Shown piece by piece: positions 13,816-24,550 of a stretch of DNA of 64,000 nucleotides. The first letter of the stretch is position 1; each line of letters starts with the position of its first letter. Under the pieces are notes generated by a model that was given only the letters and a program-made list of their open reading frames with translations, did not search any database and had not been told where the DNA came from. The stretch is taken from positions 3,348,001 through 3,412,000 of the forward strand of contig NZ_CP017754.1 of the NCBI RefSeq assembly GCF_001854325.1. Direction: 5' to 3'. The position numbers and the translations under genes were made by a program. This stretch comes from Cupriavidus malaysiensis. Its GTDB lineage: Bacteria > Pseudomonadota > Gammaproteobacteria > Burkholderiales > Burkholderiaceae.

Positions 13816-14067
13816 GGGTAGGCTCCTGCTGGATTCACCCCGTGACCGACCTGATCGACGCCTCTGCCCCCCGGAGGATCCCGGCCTGACGGCAGGCCAG
13901 CGGGCATGCAGTCGGCACCGGCCACGCTATGCTCCTGGAAACACTTCTTCTCGAGCGCCATCTTGCGGAAGACGACGGCGAAGCAGGTGTATCCGGGCCA
14001 CGCGGGAAGGGGGCGGCGGAAGGTGGAATGCGGTAGGCGCTAGGGTGAAGGGTTCTGAAAGCGAAAC
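13816..14067 (-). promoter_or_regulatory. Long 5' leader of carA with hairpins and an overlapping reading frame
   Basis: The inferred carA transcript has an untranslated leader of about 250 nt. It contains a stem (CTGGCCTG with CAGGCCGG, 13900–13881, one G–T pair, 4-base loop) and a frame starting at ATG 13961 that runs across the carA start in another frame and ends at 13641. No good ribosome site precedes that ATG. The layout would allow attenuation or translational control by pyrimidines or arginine, but no known riboswitch class is recognised. Confidence 0.45.
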
Positions 14068-14073
14068 TTTCGA

Positions 14074-14102
14074 ATTATAGCCCGGACAGGCCATTTTCTC
14101 AA
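14074..14102 (-). promoter_or_regulatory. Sigma-70 promoter of carA
   Basis: On the minus strand, -35 TTGAGA (14102–14097; 5 of 6 consensus bases) and -10 TATAAT (14079–14074; 6 of 6) are separated by exactly 17 bases. Transcription would begin near 14067. Confidence 0.85.
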
Positions 14103-14243
14103 GTTTTCAAGGACTTGCAGAAAGGCCGGCGGCCGATCGCACCAAATCAGTGCAAAGCCGCCACGCCGTTCGGGCGCCCGAACCGACGGCATGCCCGATG
14201 CGGCACCGCGCGCAGGCATCCCGCCCTCCCCGCCTGCGCGCCC

Positions 14244-14657
14244 TCAGCCTGCGCCCGGCGGCACCACCGCCGTGACCTCGATCTCCACCTTGGCTCGCGA
14301 ATCCACCAGGTCGGCGACCTCGACCGCCGTCATGGCCGGGAAATGGCGGCCGATGACCTCGCGGTAGTGTTCGCCGATGCCGCGATAGGCACCCACGTAT
14401 TCCTCCTTGTCCTTGACATACCATGTCATGCGCACGATGTGCTCGGGACGCGCGCCGCCGGCTGCCAGCACCGCCACGACATTGCGCAGGGCCTGTCCGG
14501 TCTGCGCGGCGAAATCGTCGGTCTCGAACTCGCACTGCGCGTTCCAGCCGATCTGGCCGCCGACGAACAGCAACCGGCTGCCGACCTGCATTTCCGTCAT
14601 GATGCCGTTCGAGTACCCACGCGGCGGGGCCCAGTTGGGGGGTTGCAGGATCTTCAT
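14244..14657 (-). CDS. RidA/YjgF-family protein in the aromatic-CoA cluster
   Basis: This 137-residue protein has the RidA (YjgF/UK114) fold, whose members often hydrolyse enamines or imines and act as trimers. Recognisable pieces are RLLFVGGQIGWN, FAAQTGQALRNVVAVLAAGG and the C-terminal KVEIEVTAVV. The arginine that binds the substrate carboxylate in catalytic RidA (R105 of the E. coli protein, within FPARSCVEV) is replaced here: the segment is FPAMTAVEV, with Met109 at that place. The gene is last in the aminobenzoyl-CoA-type cluster, 138 bases after the thioesterase. An enamine-hydrolysing role on the ring product is attractive because the product of 2-aminobenzoyl-CoA monooxygenase/reductase is an enamine, but the missing Arg means a different substrate mode or a binding-only role. 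Confidence 0.85.
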   Translation of the reverse strand: MKILQPPNWAPPRGYSNGIMTEMQVGSRLLFVGGQIGWNAQCEFETDDFAAQTGQALRNVVAVLAAGGARPEHIVRMTWYVKDKEEYVGAYRGIGEHYREVIGRHFPAMTAVEVADLVDSRAKVEIEVTAVVPPGAG

Positions 14658-14795
14658 AGCGTTTCCAGGTATCAGGTGTGTGGTTTTCGGTTTCGGTATT
14701 CGGTGAATCTGAACGCAGCGCCCGAGGCCGCATGGAGACCGCTTCTGCCCGCACGCGCCTCGGCGCTTGCCGGCGCGGCGCGGATCGTAGCGGAT

Positions 14796-15215
14796 TCAGG
14801 CGCTCACATAGCACCCCATCGCGGCCCGCACCGCATCGGGCCATGGCCGCGGCGCCACGCGCCCGAGGTCCACGCAGACCAGGCGCTGCTCGAACTCGAC
14901 GCGCAGGTCCCCGGAAGGACCCGCGAAGCGCACCGCCAGCAGCGCGCTCGATCCACCCAGCCGGCGGATGCGCAGCTCGCGCGTCAGGGTCTCGCCCAGC
15001 CGGCTCGGCGCGACGAAACGGCTGCTGAGTTCCGCCGTGGGCACGCCGCAGCGATCGCTGCCGTGCATCGCCTCGAAAGGCCAGGCCAGCGCTTCGCGGA
15101 ACCAGTCCTCGACGCAATCGTTGAGCATCTCGAAGTAGCGCGGGAAGAACACGATGCCGGCCGCGTCGCAGTCCTTGAAGCGCACCCGCACGGTGTTGCG
15201 GAACACCTCGCTCAC
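14796..15215 (-). CDS. Hot-dog acyl-CoA thioesterase (4-hydroxybenzoyl-CoA type)
   Basis: This 139-residue protein is a single hot-dog-fold thioesterase. The N-terminal motif [20 protein letters not shown] contains the catalytic Asp of the 4-hydroxybenzoyl-CoA thioesterase/YbgC type. It starts at a GTG that overlaps the stop of the CoA ligase by four bases (GTGA), so translation is coupled. In aromatic-CoA pathways such enzymes release CoA from dead-end thioesters; I infer the same proofreading role here. The longer open frame upstream runs through the ligase in another frame and is not coding. Confidence 0.88.
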   Translation of the reverse strand: MSEVFRNTVRVRFKDCDAAGIVFFPRYFEMLNDCVEDWFREALAWPFEAMHGSDRCGVPTAELSSRFVAPSRLGETLTRELRIRRLGGSSALLAVRFAGPSGDLRVEFEQRLVCVDLGRVAPRPWPDAVRAAMGCYVSA

Positions 15216-16885
15216 GGCCGCCCCGCCGCGCCGGCGCCCTGCTCGGCCAATTGCCGCAGGCGGAAGCGCTGCAGCTTGCCGGTCTCGGTACGCGGCAGGG
15301 CCGCCACGAACTCGATGCGGCGCGGATACTTGTACGGCGCGATCTCGCGCTTGACGTGTTCCTGCAGGGCTGTGCGCGTCGCTTCGTCCGCAGCCACGCC
15401 GGGGCGCAGCACCACGAAGGCCGTCACCACCTGCCCGCGCTCGGGATCGGCGGTGCCGATGACGCCGCACTCGGCCACTGCCTCGTGCTGCATCAGCGCG
15501 CTCTCGACCTCGGGGCCGGCGATGTTGTAGCCGGCCGAGACGATCATGTCGTCCGACCGCGCCTGGTAGAAGTAGTAGCCATCGGCATCGGCCATGAAGG
15601 TATCGCCGGGCAGGTTCCAGCCCGCCTTGACGTAGTTGGCCTGGCGCGGATCGTCCAGGTAGCGGCAGCCGGTCGGGCCGCGCACCGCCAGGCGCCCGAC
15701 GGTGCCGGGCGGCACCGGTCGCATCTGCTCGTCGACGATCTGCGCCACATAGCCCGGCACCACCTTGCCGATGGCGCCGGGGCGCACTTCCGCGCCGGCG
15801 CTGGAGATGAAGATGTGCATCATCTCGGTACCGCCGATGCCGTCCGTCATCTCGATGCCGCTTGCCGCCTTCCAGCTCTGGCGCGTGGCGTCCGGCAGCG
15901 CCTCGCCGGCCGATACGCTCTTCTTCAGGCTGGCCAGGCGGTAGCGCGGCGCCAGCACCGCCATCTGCCGGTAGAAGGTCGGCGCGGTGAAAACGATGGT
16001 GGCGCCGAAGTCCTGGATCAGCTCCAGCAGCGACTCCGGCGTCAGCCGCTCGGCCAGCACGGTGCTGGCACCGACCCGCAACGGAAAGCAGAGGATGCCG
16101 CCGAGGCCGAAGGTGAAGGCGATCGGGGGCGTGCCGCAGAAGATGTCGTCCGGCCCGGGCTTCAGCACATGGCGCGGGAACAGGTCGCACATGGCCAGCA
16201 CGTCGCGGTGGAAATGCACGGTGCCCTTGGGCTGGCCGGTGGTGCCGCTGGTGAAGGCGATCAGGCAGACGTCGTCGGCCGCCGTGTCACAGGCCGCGAA
16301 GGTTTCGGGCTTGCCCGCCAGGGCCGCTTCCAGGGAGGCCGGATCGTCCGCCTCCGCGTTGAACCATCGCACCTGCCGCAGGCTGGGCGTATGCTGCTCG
16401 CCCGGCGCCAGGTTGGCCTCCAGCTCCTCCCGCAGGCGCACGTCGCACAGGGCGGCACCGACCTCGGCCTTGTCGATGATCTGCTTGAGTTCGCGCGCGC
16501 GCAGCAAGGGCATGGTCGGCACGGCGATCAAGCCGGCCTTGACGGTGGCGAGCCAGCTCGCCGCCATCATCAGGTTGTTGGGCCCGCGCAGCAGCACGCG
16601 GTTGCCCGGCACCAGCCCCATGTCCTCGACCAGCACGTGCGCGATGCGGTTGACCAGCGCGGCCAGTTCCGCATAGCTGACCGAGTGCACCTGGCCGTCG
16701 CCGCCGCGATAGCGGATGGCGATGCGCCCGCCCCGTCCCTCGCGCACATGGCGGTCGACCAGTTCGGCCACACAGTTCAGCCGCGGCGGATATTGGGTGT
16801 CGTCGTTGAACAGGAACTCGGGCCAGGCGTCGCGCGGCGGCAGCCGGTCGCGGGCGAAGGGATCGCTGGGGGCGTTGGTGGGCAT
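15212..16885 (-). CDS. Benzoate-CoA ligase family protein, probable 2-aminobenzoate-CoA ligase
   Basis: This 557-residue member of the ANL superfamily activates an aromatic acid to its CoA thioester with ATP. Motifs are the P-loop [12 protein letters not shown], the aromatic-pocket region [23 protein letters not shown] (A5), the hinge [18 protein letters not shown] (A8) and the C-terminal catalytic lysine in [14 protein letters not shown] (A10). The length and the FGLGG and GIGGTEM segments are of the benzoate/2-aminobenzoate-CoA ligase type (compare AbmG of Azoarcus evansii). The ATG at 16885 has GGAG 7 bases upstream. The neighbouring monooxygenase/reductase fusion favours 2-aminobenzoate as substrate, although salicylate or another benzoate cannot be excluded. 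Confidence 0.9.
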   Translation of the reverse strand: MPTNAPSDPFARDRLPPRDAWPEFLFNDDTQYPPRLNCVAELVDRHVREGRGGRIAIRYRGGDGQVHSVSYAELAALVNRIAHVLVEDMGLVPGNRVLLRGPNNLMMAASWLATVKAGLIAVPTMPLLRARELKQIIDKAEVGAALCDVRLREELEANLAPGEQHTPSLRQVRWFNAEADDPASLEAALAGKPETFAACDTAADDVCLIAFTSGTTGQPKGTVHFHRDVLAMCDLFPRHVLKPGPDDIFCGTPPIAFTFGLGGILCFPLRVGASTVLAERLTPESLLELIQDFGATIVFTAPTFYRQMAVLAPRYRLASLKKSVSAGEALPDATRQSWKAASGIEMTDGIGGTEMMHIFISSAGAEVRPGAIGKVVPGYVAQIVDEQMRPVPPGTVGRLAVRGPTGCRYLDDPRQANYVKAGWNLPGDTFMADADGYYFYQARSDDMIVSAGYNIAGPEVESALMQHEAVAECGVIGTADPERGQVVTAFVVLRPGVAADEATRTALQEHVKREIAPYKYPRRIEFVAALPRTETGKLQRFRLRQLAEQGAGAAGRP

Positions 16886-16989
16886 GCTTGTCTCCGTCGT
16901 TTTCCTCGATCGATATCCTGTATCCGGCCGGGCCGCCATGTGCGGTGCCGGCCTGGCGCCCTGCATCACAAAGTCGTTGACTCAGGGCA

Positions 16990-18156
16990 CTAGCCGCGTG
17001 GCGCCATCGTTTCTCGCGCGATGATCAGCTTCTGCACTTCGGTGGCGCCCTCGTAGATGCGCAGCGCGCGGATCTCGCGGTACAGGCCCTCCACGCGCGA
17101 GCCCACCTTGACGCCCGCGCCGCCGAACATCTGCACGGCGCGGTCGATCACCTGCTGGGCGTTCTCGGTCGCCACCATCTTGGCCATGGCCGCCTCGCGC
17201 GTGGTGCGGCGCTGTGCCACGTCGCGCAGCCAGGCGGCGCGATAGGTCAGCAGCGCGGCGGCATCCACTGCGGTGGCCATCTCGCCGAGTGCCGCCTGCG
17301 TCAGTTGCAGGTCGCCCAGCACGCCGCCGAACATGGGCCGCGATGCGGCGCGCGCCAGCGCCTCGTCCAGCGCGGCACGGCCGAAGCCCAGCGCCGCCGC
17401 AGCCACCGAGGCGCGAAAGATATCGAGCGTCATCATCGCCACCTTGAAGCCCTGCCCCGCCTCGCCGAGGCGGTTGGCCACCGGCACGCGGCAACCGTCG
17501 AAGCGCAGCGTGGCGAGCGGATGCGGCGCCATCACTTCGATGCGCTCGGCGATCTCCAGGCCGGGTGTGCCGGCGTCGACCACGAAGGCGCTGATGCCGC
17601 GCGCGCCGGGCGCCTCGCCGGTGCGGGCGAACACGCAGTAGAAATCGGCGATGCCGCCATTCGAAATCCAGGTCTTGGCGCCATCCAGCACGTAATGGCT
17701 GCCGTCCTCCGACAGCCGGGCGCTGCACTGCATGGCGGCCACGTCGGAGCCGGCTTCCGGCTCTGACAGCGCGAAGGCGGCGATGGCCTCGCCGCGCGCC
17801 ACGCGCGGCAGGTAGCGCTCGCGCAGCGCTTCGCTGCCGGCCAGCGTGATGGCGCCGGAACCGAGGCCCTGCATGGCAAAGGCGAAATCAGCCAGGCCGT
17901 CGTGGCGCGCCAGCGTCTCGCGCAGCAGGCACAGCGCGCGCGAATCCAGCGCCGGCAGCGCCCCGCCGTGCGCCGCCGGCACGCAGTAGCGCAGCCAGCC
18001 CGCCTCGCCGAGCTGACGCACCAGCGCGCGGCAGGCGGCATCGGTATCGCCATGGTCGACGTGCAGCGAAGCCTCGCACCAGGTATCGAGATCGCGCTCC
18101 AGCGTACGGTGCGCCTCGTCGAAGAAGGGCAGTTCCAGATAGGTCTTGTCTGACAT
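16990..18156 (-). CDS. Acyl-CoA dehydrogenase
   Basis: This 388-residue flavoprotein has the standard acyl-CoA dehydrogenase layout: an alpha-helical N-terminal domain, a beta domain with [16 protein letters not shown] and WISNGG, and a C-terminal helical domain with QMFGGAG and the catalytic base Glu in [17 protein letters not shown]. It would desaturate a CoA ester and pass electrons to ETF. The ATG has a perfect GAGGAG site 6 bases upstream. It lies 9 bases after the crotonase gene and 104 bases before the CoA ligase, in the same transcript, and probably acts on a ring or ring-opened product of the aromatic acyl-CoA. Confidence 0.92.
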   Translation of the reverse strand: MSDKTYLELPFFDEAHRTLERDLDTWCEASLHVDHGDTDAACRALVRQLGEAGWLRYCVPAAHGGALPALDSRALCLLRETLARHDGLADFAFAMQGLGSGAITLAGSEALRERYLPRVARGEAIAAFALSEPEAGSDVAAMQCSARLSEDGSHYVLDGAKTWISNGGIADFYCVFARTGEAPGARGISAFVVDAGTPGLEIAERIEVMAPHPLATLRFDGCRVPVANRLGEAGQGFKVAMMTLDIFRASVAAAALGFGRAALDEALARAASRPMFGGVLGDLQLTQAALGEMATAVDAAALLTYRAAWLRDVAQRRTTREAAMAKMVATENAQQVIDRAVQMFGGAGVKVGSRVEGLYREIRALRIYEGATEVQKLIIARETMAPRG

Positions 18157-18165
18157 GGATGCTCC

Positions 18166-19017
18166 TCAGTCGCCTTCGAACACCGGCTTGGACTTGGCCA
18201 CGAAAGCTTCGTAGGCGCGGCGGAAATCCTGCGTCTGCATGCAGATGGCCTGCGCCTCGGCTTCCGCTTCGATCGCTTCGTCCAGGCCCATATTCCACTC
18301 CTGGTGCAGCAGCTTCTTGGTCACACCGTGGGCGAAGGTCGGGCCCGCGGCAAGCTGGGCGGCCAGCGCCTGCGCTTCGGCCAGCACCCGCTCCGGCGCG
18401 TGCAGAGCATTGAAGAAGCCCCATTGCAGCCCTTCCTGCGCGCTCATGCTGCGGCCGGTGTACAGCAATTCGCTGGCCCGCCCCTGCCCGATCACGCGCG
18501 GCAGCAGCGAGCACGCTCCCATGTCGGCGCCGGCCAGGCCCACCCGCACGAACAGGAAGGCAGTCTTGGCCGCCTCGGTGCCCAGGCGCATGTCGGAAGC
18601 CAGCGCCATCATCGCGCCGGCCCCGGCACAGATGCCGTCGATGGCACTGATGACCGGCTGCGGGCAGGCCCGCATGGCCTTGACCAGGTCGCCGGTCATG
18701 CGCGTGAACTCGAGCAGCTCGGGCATGCGCATGCGTGTCAGCGGGCCGATGATCTCGTGCACGTCGCCGCCGGAGCAGAAATTGCCGCCGGCGCCGGTAA
18801 CCACCACCGTCTTGATGTCACTGGCGTAGCACAGGCCGCGGAAGAAATCGCGCAGTTCGGCGTAGGAATCGAAGGTCAGCGGGTTCTTGCGCTCCGGGCG
18901 GTTCAGCGTCACCGTGCCCACCTTGCCGTCGGCGGACACCGACCACAGGAAGTGGCGCGGCTGGTAGTCGGCGAAGGGGCGCTTATGATGGCGCATGTCG
19001 AGGGCGATATCGGTCAT
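18166..19017 (-). CDS. Crotonase-family (enoyl-CoA hydratase-like) protein with atypical active site
   Basis: This 283-residue protein has the crotonase fold: the oxyanion-hole loops [17 protein letters not shown] and [16 protein letters not shown] are clear. The two catalytic glutamates of enoyl-CoA hydratase are not in place: the GGGCEL-type position reads GAGAMM and the PEI position reads VRV. The later segment VGLAGADMG resembles the Asp-bearing loop of dienoyl-CoA isomerases. The enzyme is therefore unlikely to be a plain hydratase; isomerase or ring-hydrolase activity, as in the crotonase-family ketocyclohexanecarboxyl-CoA hydrolase BadI, is possible. The gene lies between the SDR and acyl-CoA dehydrogenase genes of the cluster. 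Confidence 0.9.
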   Translation of the reverse strand: MTDIALDMRHHKRPFADYQPRHFLWSVSADGKVGTVTLNRPERKNPLTFDSYAELRDFFRGLCYASDIKTVVVTGAGGNFCSGGDVHEIIGPLTRMRMPELLEFTRMTGDLVKAMRACPQPVISAIDGICAGAGAMMALASDMRLGTEAAKTAFLFVRVGLAGADMGACSLLPRVIGQGRASELLYTGRSMSAQEGLQWGFFNALHAPERVLAEAQALAAQLAAGPTFAHGVTKKLLHQEWNMGLDEAIEAEAEAQAICMQTQDFRRAYEAFVAKSKPVFEGD

Positions 19018-19120
19018 TTGCGGTCTCTCTGTGGTTCCGTTCTGTCCTGCTTGTCCTGTCGGTCCGGCCCACCGCAAGGAAGGGGCCGGTGCGGCGTGCG
19101 CTCTGGGCGCACAAGGGCGC

Positions 19121-19929
19121 TCAGCCCGCCATCACTTCGCCGCCGGCCACCGCGATGGCCTGTCCGGTCATGGCGCCTGCCGATGGCCGGCACAGCCACG
19201 CCACGGCGTCGGCGACCTCCTCCGGCTGCACCAGCCGCTTCTGCGGATTGCCGGCCGCCAGTTCGGCGCGCGCCTCGGCTTCGCTGCGTCCGGTCTTGGC
19301 CACGATGTTGGCGACCGCCTCGCGCACGATGTCGGTCTCGGTGTAGCCAGGGCAGACCGCGTTGACGGTGACGCCCTTGGCTGCCACCTCCAGCGCCAGC
19401 GCCCGCGTCAGGCCGATCACGCCATGCTTGGCGGCGCAATAGGCACTGACATAGCCATAGCCCCGCAGCCCCGCTGTGCTGGCCACGTTGACGATGCGCC
19501 CCCAGCCGGCAGCCAGCATGCCCGGCAGCGCCGCCTGGGCGCACAGGAATGTGCCGGTCAGGTTGACCTCGAGCATGGACTGCCACAGGGCCAGGTCGGT
19601 CTTGCCGAAGGGGGCGCTGCGCGCCTGGCCGGCGTTGTTGACCAGTACCGCCACCGGGCCGAGGCGCCCGCTCGCCGCGGCGAAGGCAAGGGAGACAGCC
19701 TCGGCGTCGGCGATATCCGCCGTTTCGACCGCCAGCACCGCCTCCGGCAACTCCACGCGCAGCGCGGCCGCCGTCTCGTGCAGGACGCCGGCATTGCGTC
19801 CGAGCAGGGTCACGCTGGCGCCATCGGCCAGCAGCCGGCGCGCGATCGCCGCGCCGATACCGCGCCCGGCGCCCGTCACCAGCGCATGGCGCCCCTGCAG
19901 TTCACCGCCTTGCCGTGCCGCTGCCATCG

Positions 19930-19933
<4 letters not shown>
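19121..19933 (-). CDS. Short-chain dehydrogenase/reductase (SDR)
   Basis: This 270-residue classical SDR has the cofactor loop TGAGRGIG (about residues 21–28), NNAG, and the catalytic Ser-Tyr-Lys set in [20 protein letters not shown], followed by PGYTETDI. It would oxidise or reduce a hydroxyl or keto group on a CoA-bound intermediate. Its ATG overlaps the stop of the monooxygenase/reductase fusion by four bases (ATGA), so the two are translationally coupled; an ATG two codons later (19927) has better spacing to the GGGG site. In the proposed 2-aminobenzoyl-CoA route it could act on the 5-oxo group left by the fusion enzyme. Confidence 0.9.
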
Positions 19934-22293
<2,360 letters not shown>

Positions 22294-22350
22294 GTCTTGT
22301 CTCCTTGTGCGCCGGTCGCCGCATACCGCTTGCCCGGCTGCCGACCCCGC

Positions 22351-22411
22351 CTTGATCGTCTAGCCTGACCGTCTAGATCAAGCCTAAATATTTCATGTTT
22401 AAAATATTAGG
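22351..22411 (-). promoter_or_regulatory. Operator-like repeats upstream of the aromatic-CoA cluster
   Basis: The 235-base gap before the first cluster gene holds two repeat structures. CTTGATC (22351–22357) and GATCAAG (22376–22382) form a 7-bp inverted repeat that includes two direct copies of GTCTAG (22358, 22371). Next to it, 22383–22411 is AT-rich in a GC-rich region and ends in inverted CCTAA and TTAGG. These look like repressor sites, but no regulator gene lies beside the cluster in this window and no clear -10/-35 pair could be fixed. Confidence 0.5.
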
Positions 22412-22528
22412 AGGCATCACCGGGAAACGCAAGACCTGTTTGCCCCCATCGCCAGATGCCTGCCCCCCTCGCAATGTGGAGGCGACGGCGCGGGCAGGCC
22501 GGTCAGCCCTGCCCGCGCCCCTCTCCGC

Positions 22529-24421
22529 TCAAGCCTTCAGGGCGTCCTGCAGCATCTCAAGCGCGACGGGATCCTCGATGGTGGTCAGGTCGCCGGTCGC
22601 CCGGCCTTCGGCCACGGCCTGGATCGCGCGTCGCAACAGCTTGCCGGATCGTGTCTTGGGCAGCACGTTGACGAACACCACACGCGCCGGCTTGGCCACC
22701 GCACCGAGCTGCTGCTCCACAGTCTTCATCAACTCGGTCTCGAATGCCTGCCGGCCGGGCGCGTCAGCCACCCTGGCCGGATCGCGCGCCACGCAGACTC
22801 CCAGCGCCACCTGGCCCTTGAGCGCATCCTGCACGCCGACCACGGCCACCTCGGCCACGCCCGCGTGCGAGGACAGGCTCTCCTCGATCTCGCGGGTGCC
22901 AAGCCGGTGGCCGGCCACATTGATCACATCGTCGGTACGGCCGAGGATGAAGACATAGCCGTCTTCGTCCTGCACGCCCCAATCGAAGGTGGAATAACAG
23001 CGGCGGTTTGGCACCGACGACCAGTAGGTCTTGACGAAGCGCTCGTCATCTCCCCAGATCGTGCTCATGCAGCCCGGCGGCAGCGGGCCGTCGATGGCCA
23101 CCACTCCCTTCTGCCCGGGCGCGCAGACTTCGCCGGTGGACTCATCGACGATCTTCAGGTCGTAACCATAGGCGGGCACGCCGGGCGAGCCCAGCTTGGC
23201 CGGCAGCGGTTCGATGCCGCGCTGGATGGCGATGATCGGCCAGCCGGTCTCGGTCTGCCAGTAGTTGTCCACCACCGGCTTGCCGATACCCTGCTGGATC
23301 CAGTCCGCGGTGGGTTCGTCGAGCGGCTCGCCGGCCAGGAACAGCAGGCGCAGGCTGGACAGGTCGTAGCGCTTCAGCCAGGCCGGGTCCTGCTTCTTCA
23401 GCACGCGGATGGCGGTGGGCGCGGTGAACATCAGGTTCACCTTGTACTCCTGCACCAGTTGCCACAGGATGCCGCCGTCTGGCCGCACCGGCGTACCCTC
23501 GTACATCAGCGTGGCCAGGCCGGCCAGCAGCGGCGCGTAGATGATGTAGCTGTGCCCGACCACCCAGCCGATGTCCGAGCAGGTAAACATGGTATCGCCC
23601 GGCTTGCCGCAGAAGATGTACTCCATCGACGTCGCCAGCGCCACCGCATAGCCACCGGTGTCGCGCTGCACGCCCTTCGGCTTGCCCGTGGTACCTGAGG
23701 TGTAGAGCACGTAGGACGGCTCGCTCGATTCGAGCCAGGCGCATGGCACGCGCGCCGCGCCCACGTGCCCGCGCCACGCGGCGTAGTCTTCGTCGCGCCC
23801 CGGCGTGCGCGCCATCGCCGCCAGCCCGCGGTCGACCAGCAACACGCGCTCGGGCTGGTGCGAGGCCAGGCGCAGCGCCTCGTCGAGCAGGGGCTTGTAC
23901 GGCACCACCTTGCCGGCACGCGAGCCGGCGTCGGCACTGATGACCACGCGCGGCTGCGCATCGTCGATGCGAGCGGCGAGGCTGACCGAGGCGAAGCCGC
24001 CGAACACCACCGAATGGATGGCGCCGATGCGGGCACAGGCCAGCATGGCGAAAGCCGCCTCGGGAATCATCGGCAGGTAGATCAGCACGCGGTCGCCCTT
24101 GGCCACGCCGAAAGCCTGCAGGATGGCGGCCATGCGGTTGACCTCGTCGTGCAGCTCCGCGTAGGTGTAGCGGCGGCGCTCGCCGGTTTCGGTGGAAACG
24201 TGGATCAGCGCGGTCTGGCCGGCGCGCTCGGCGAGGTGGCGGTCGACCGCGTTGTGGCAGAGATTGGTGCGCCCGCCGACGAACCAGCGCGTGAAGGGTG
24301 CTCGGCTGTCGTCCAGCACCTGTTCGAAGGGGGTCTCCCAGTCGATGCGTCTGGCCTGTTCGGCCCAGAACCCCTCGGGGTCGGCCAGGGAACGCGCGTG
24401 CAGGGCGCGGCTAGCGGTCAT
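22529..24421 (-). CDS. prpE: PrpE, propionate-CoA ligase
   Basis: This 630-residue enzyme is an acetyl/propionyl-CoA synthetase of the ANL superfamily. It shows the N-terminal acetyl-CoA-synthetase region (about residues 17–70), P-loop YTSGTTGKPKGVQRDTGG, WQTETGWPII, the hinge GRTDDVINVAGHRLGTREIE, and PKTRSGKLLRR with the acetylatable lysine near the end. The RDTGG and HRLGT segments are of the PrpE type rather than Acs. It is not next to other 2-methylcitrate genes here. It lies 235 bases upstream of, and in the same orientation as, the aromatic-CoA cluster; ring-opened products may deliver short acyl units, so the nearness may not be accidental, but separate transcription is likely. Confidence 0.88.
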   Translation of the reverse strand: MTASRALHARSLADPEGFWAEQARRIDWETPFEQVLDDSRAPFTRWFVGGRTNLCHNAVDRHLAERAGQTALIHVSTETGERRRYTYAELHDEVNRMAAILQAFGVAKGDRVLIYLPMIPEAAFAMLACARIGAIHSVVFGGFASVSLAARIDDAQPRVVISADAGSRAGKVVPYKPLLDEALRLASHQPERVLLVDRGLAAMARTPGRDEDYAAWRGHVGAARVPCAWLESSEPSYVLYTSGTTGKPKGVQRDTGGYAVALATSMEYIFCGKPGDTMFTCSDIGWVVGHSYIIYAPLLAGLATLMYEGTPVRPDGGILWQLVQEYKVNLMFTAPTAIRVLKKQDPAWLKRYDLSSLRLLFLAGEPLDEPTADWIQQGIGKPVVDNYWQTETGWPIIAIQRGIEPLPAKLGSPGVPAYGYDLKIVDESTGEVCAPGQKGVVAIDGPLPPGCMSTIWGDDERFVKTYWSSVPNRRCYSTFDWGVQDEDGYVFILGRTDDVINVAGHRLGTREIEESLSSHAGVAEVAVVGVQDALKGQVALGVCVARDPARVADAPGRQAFETELMKTVEQQLGAVAKPARVVFVNVLPKTRSGKLLRRAIQAVAEGRATGDLTTIEDPVALEMLQDALKA

Positions 24422-24550
24422 GGCTGTCTCCTCCGCGCGTAGGCGGCTGTGGTTGTGCCGCTAGTTTGCCACCGCCGCGCGTACCGCAGGAAGATCCGCA
24501 CCCGCCGCTTCCTTGCGCCAGCGCAAGGCAGGCGCCGCCAGCCGCGGCCG

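Noticed and set aside
16982..17728. Alternative minus-strand frames inside the acyl-CoA dehydrogenase gene
   Set aside because: Arg/Gly-rich shadows without motifs; the dehydrogenase frame has all family signatures.
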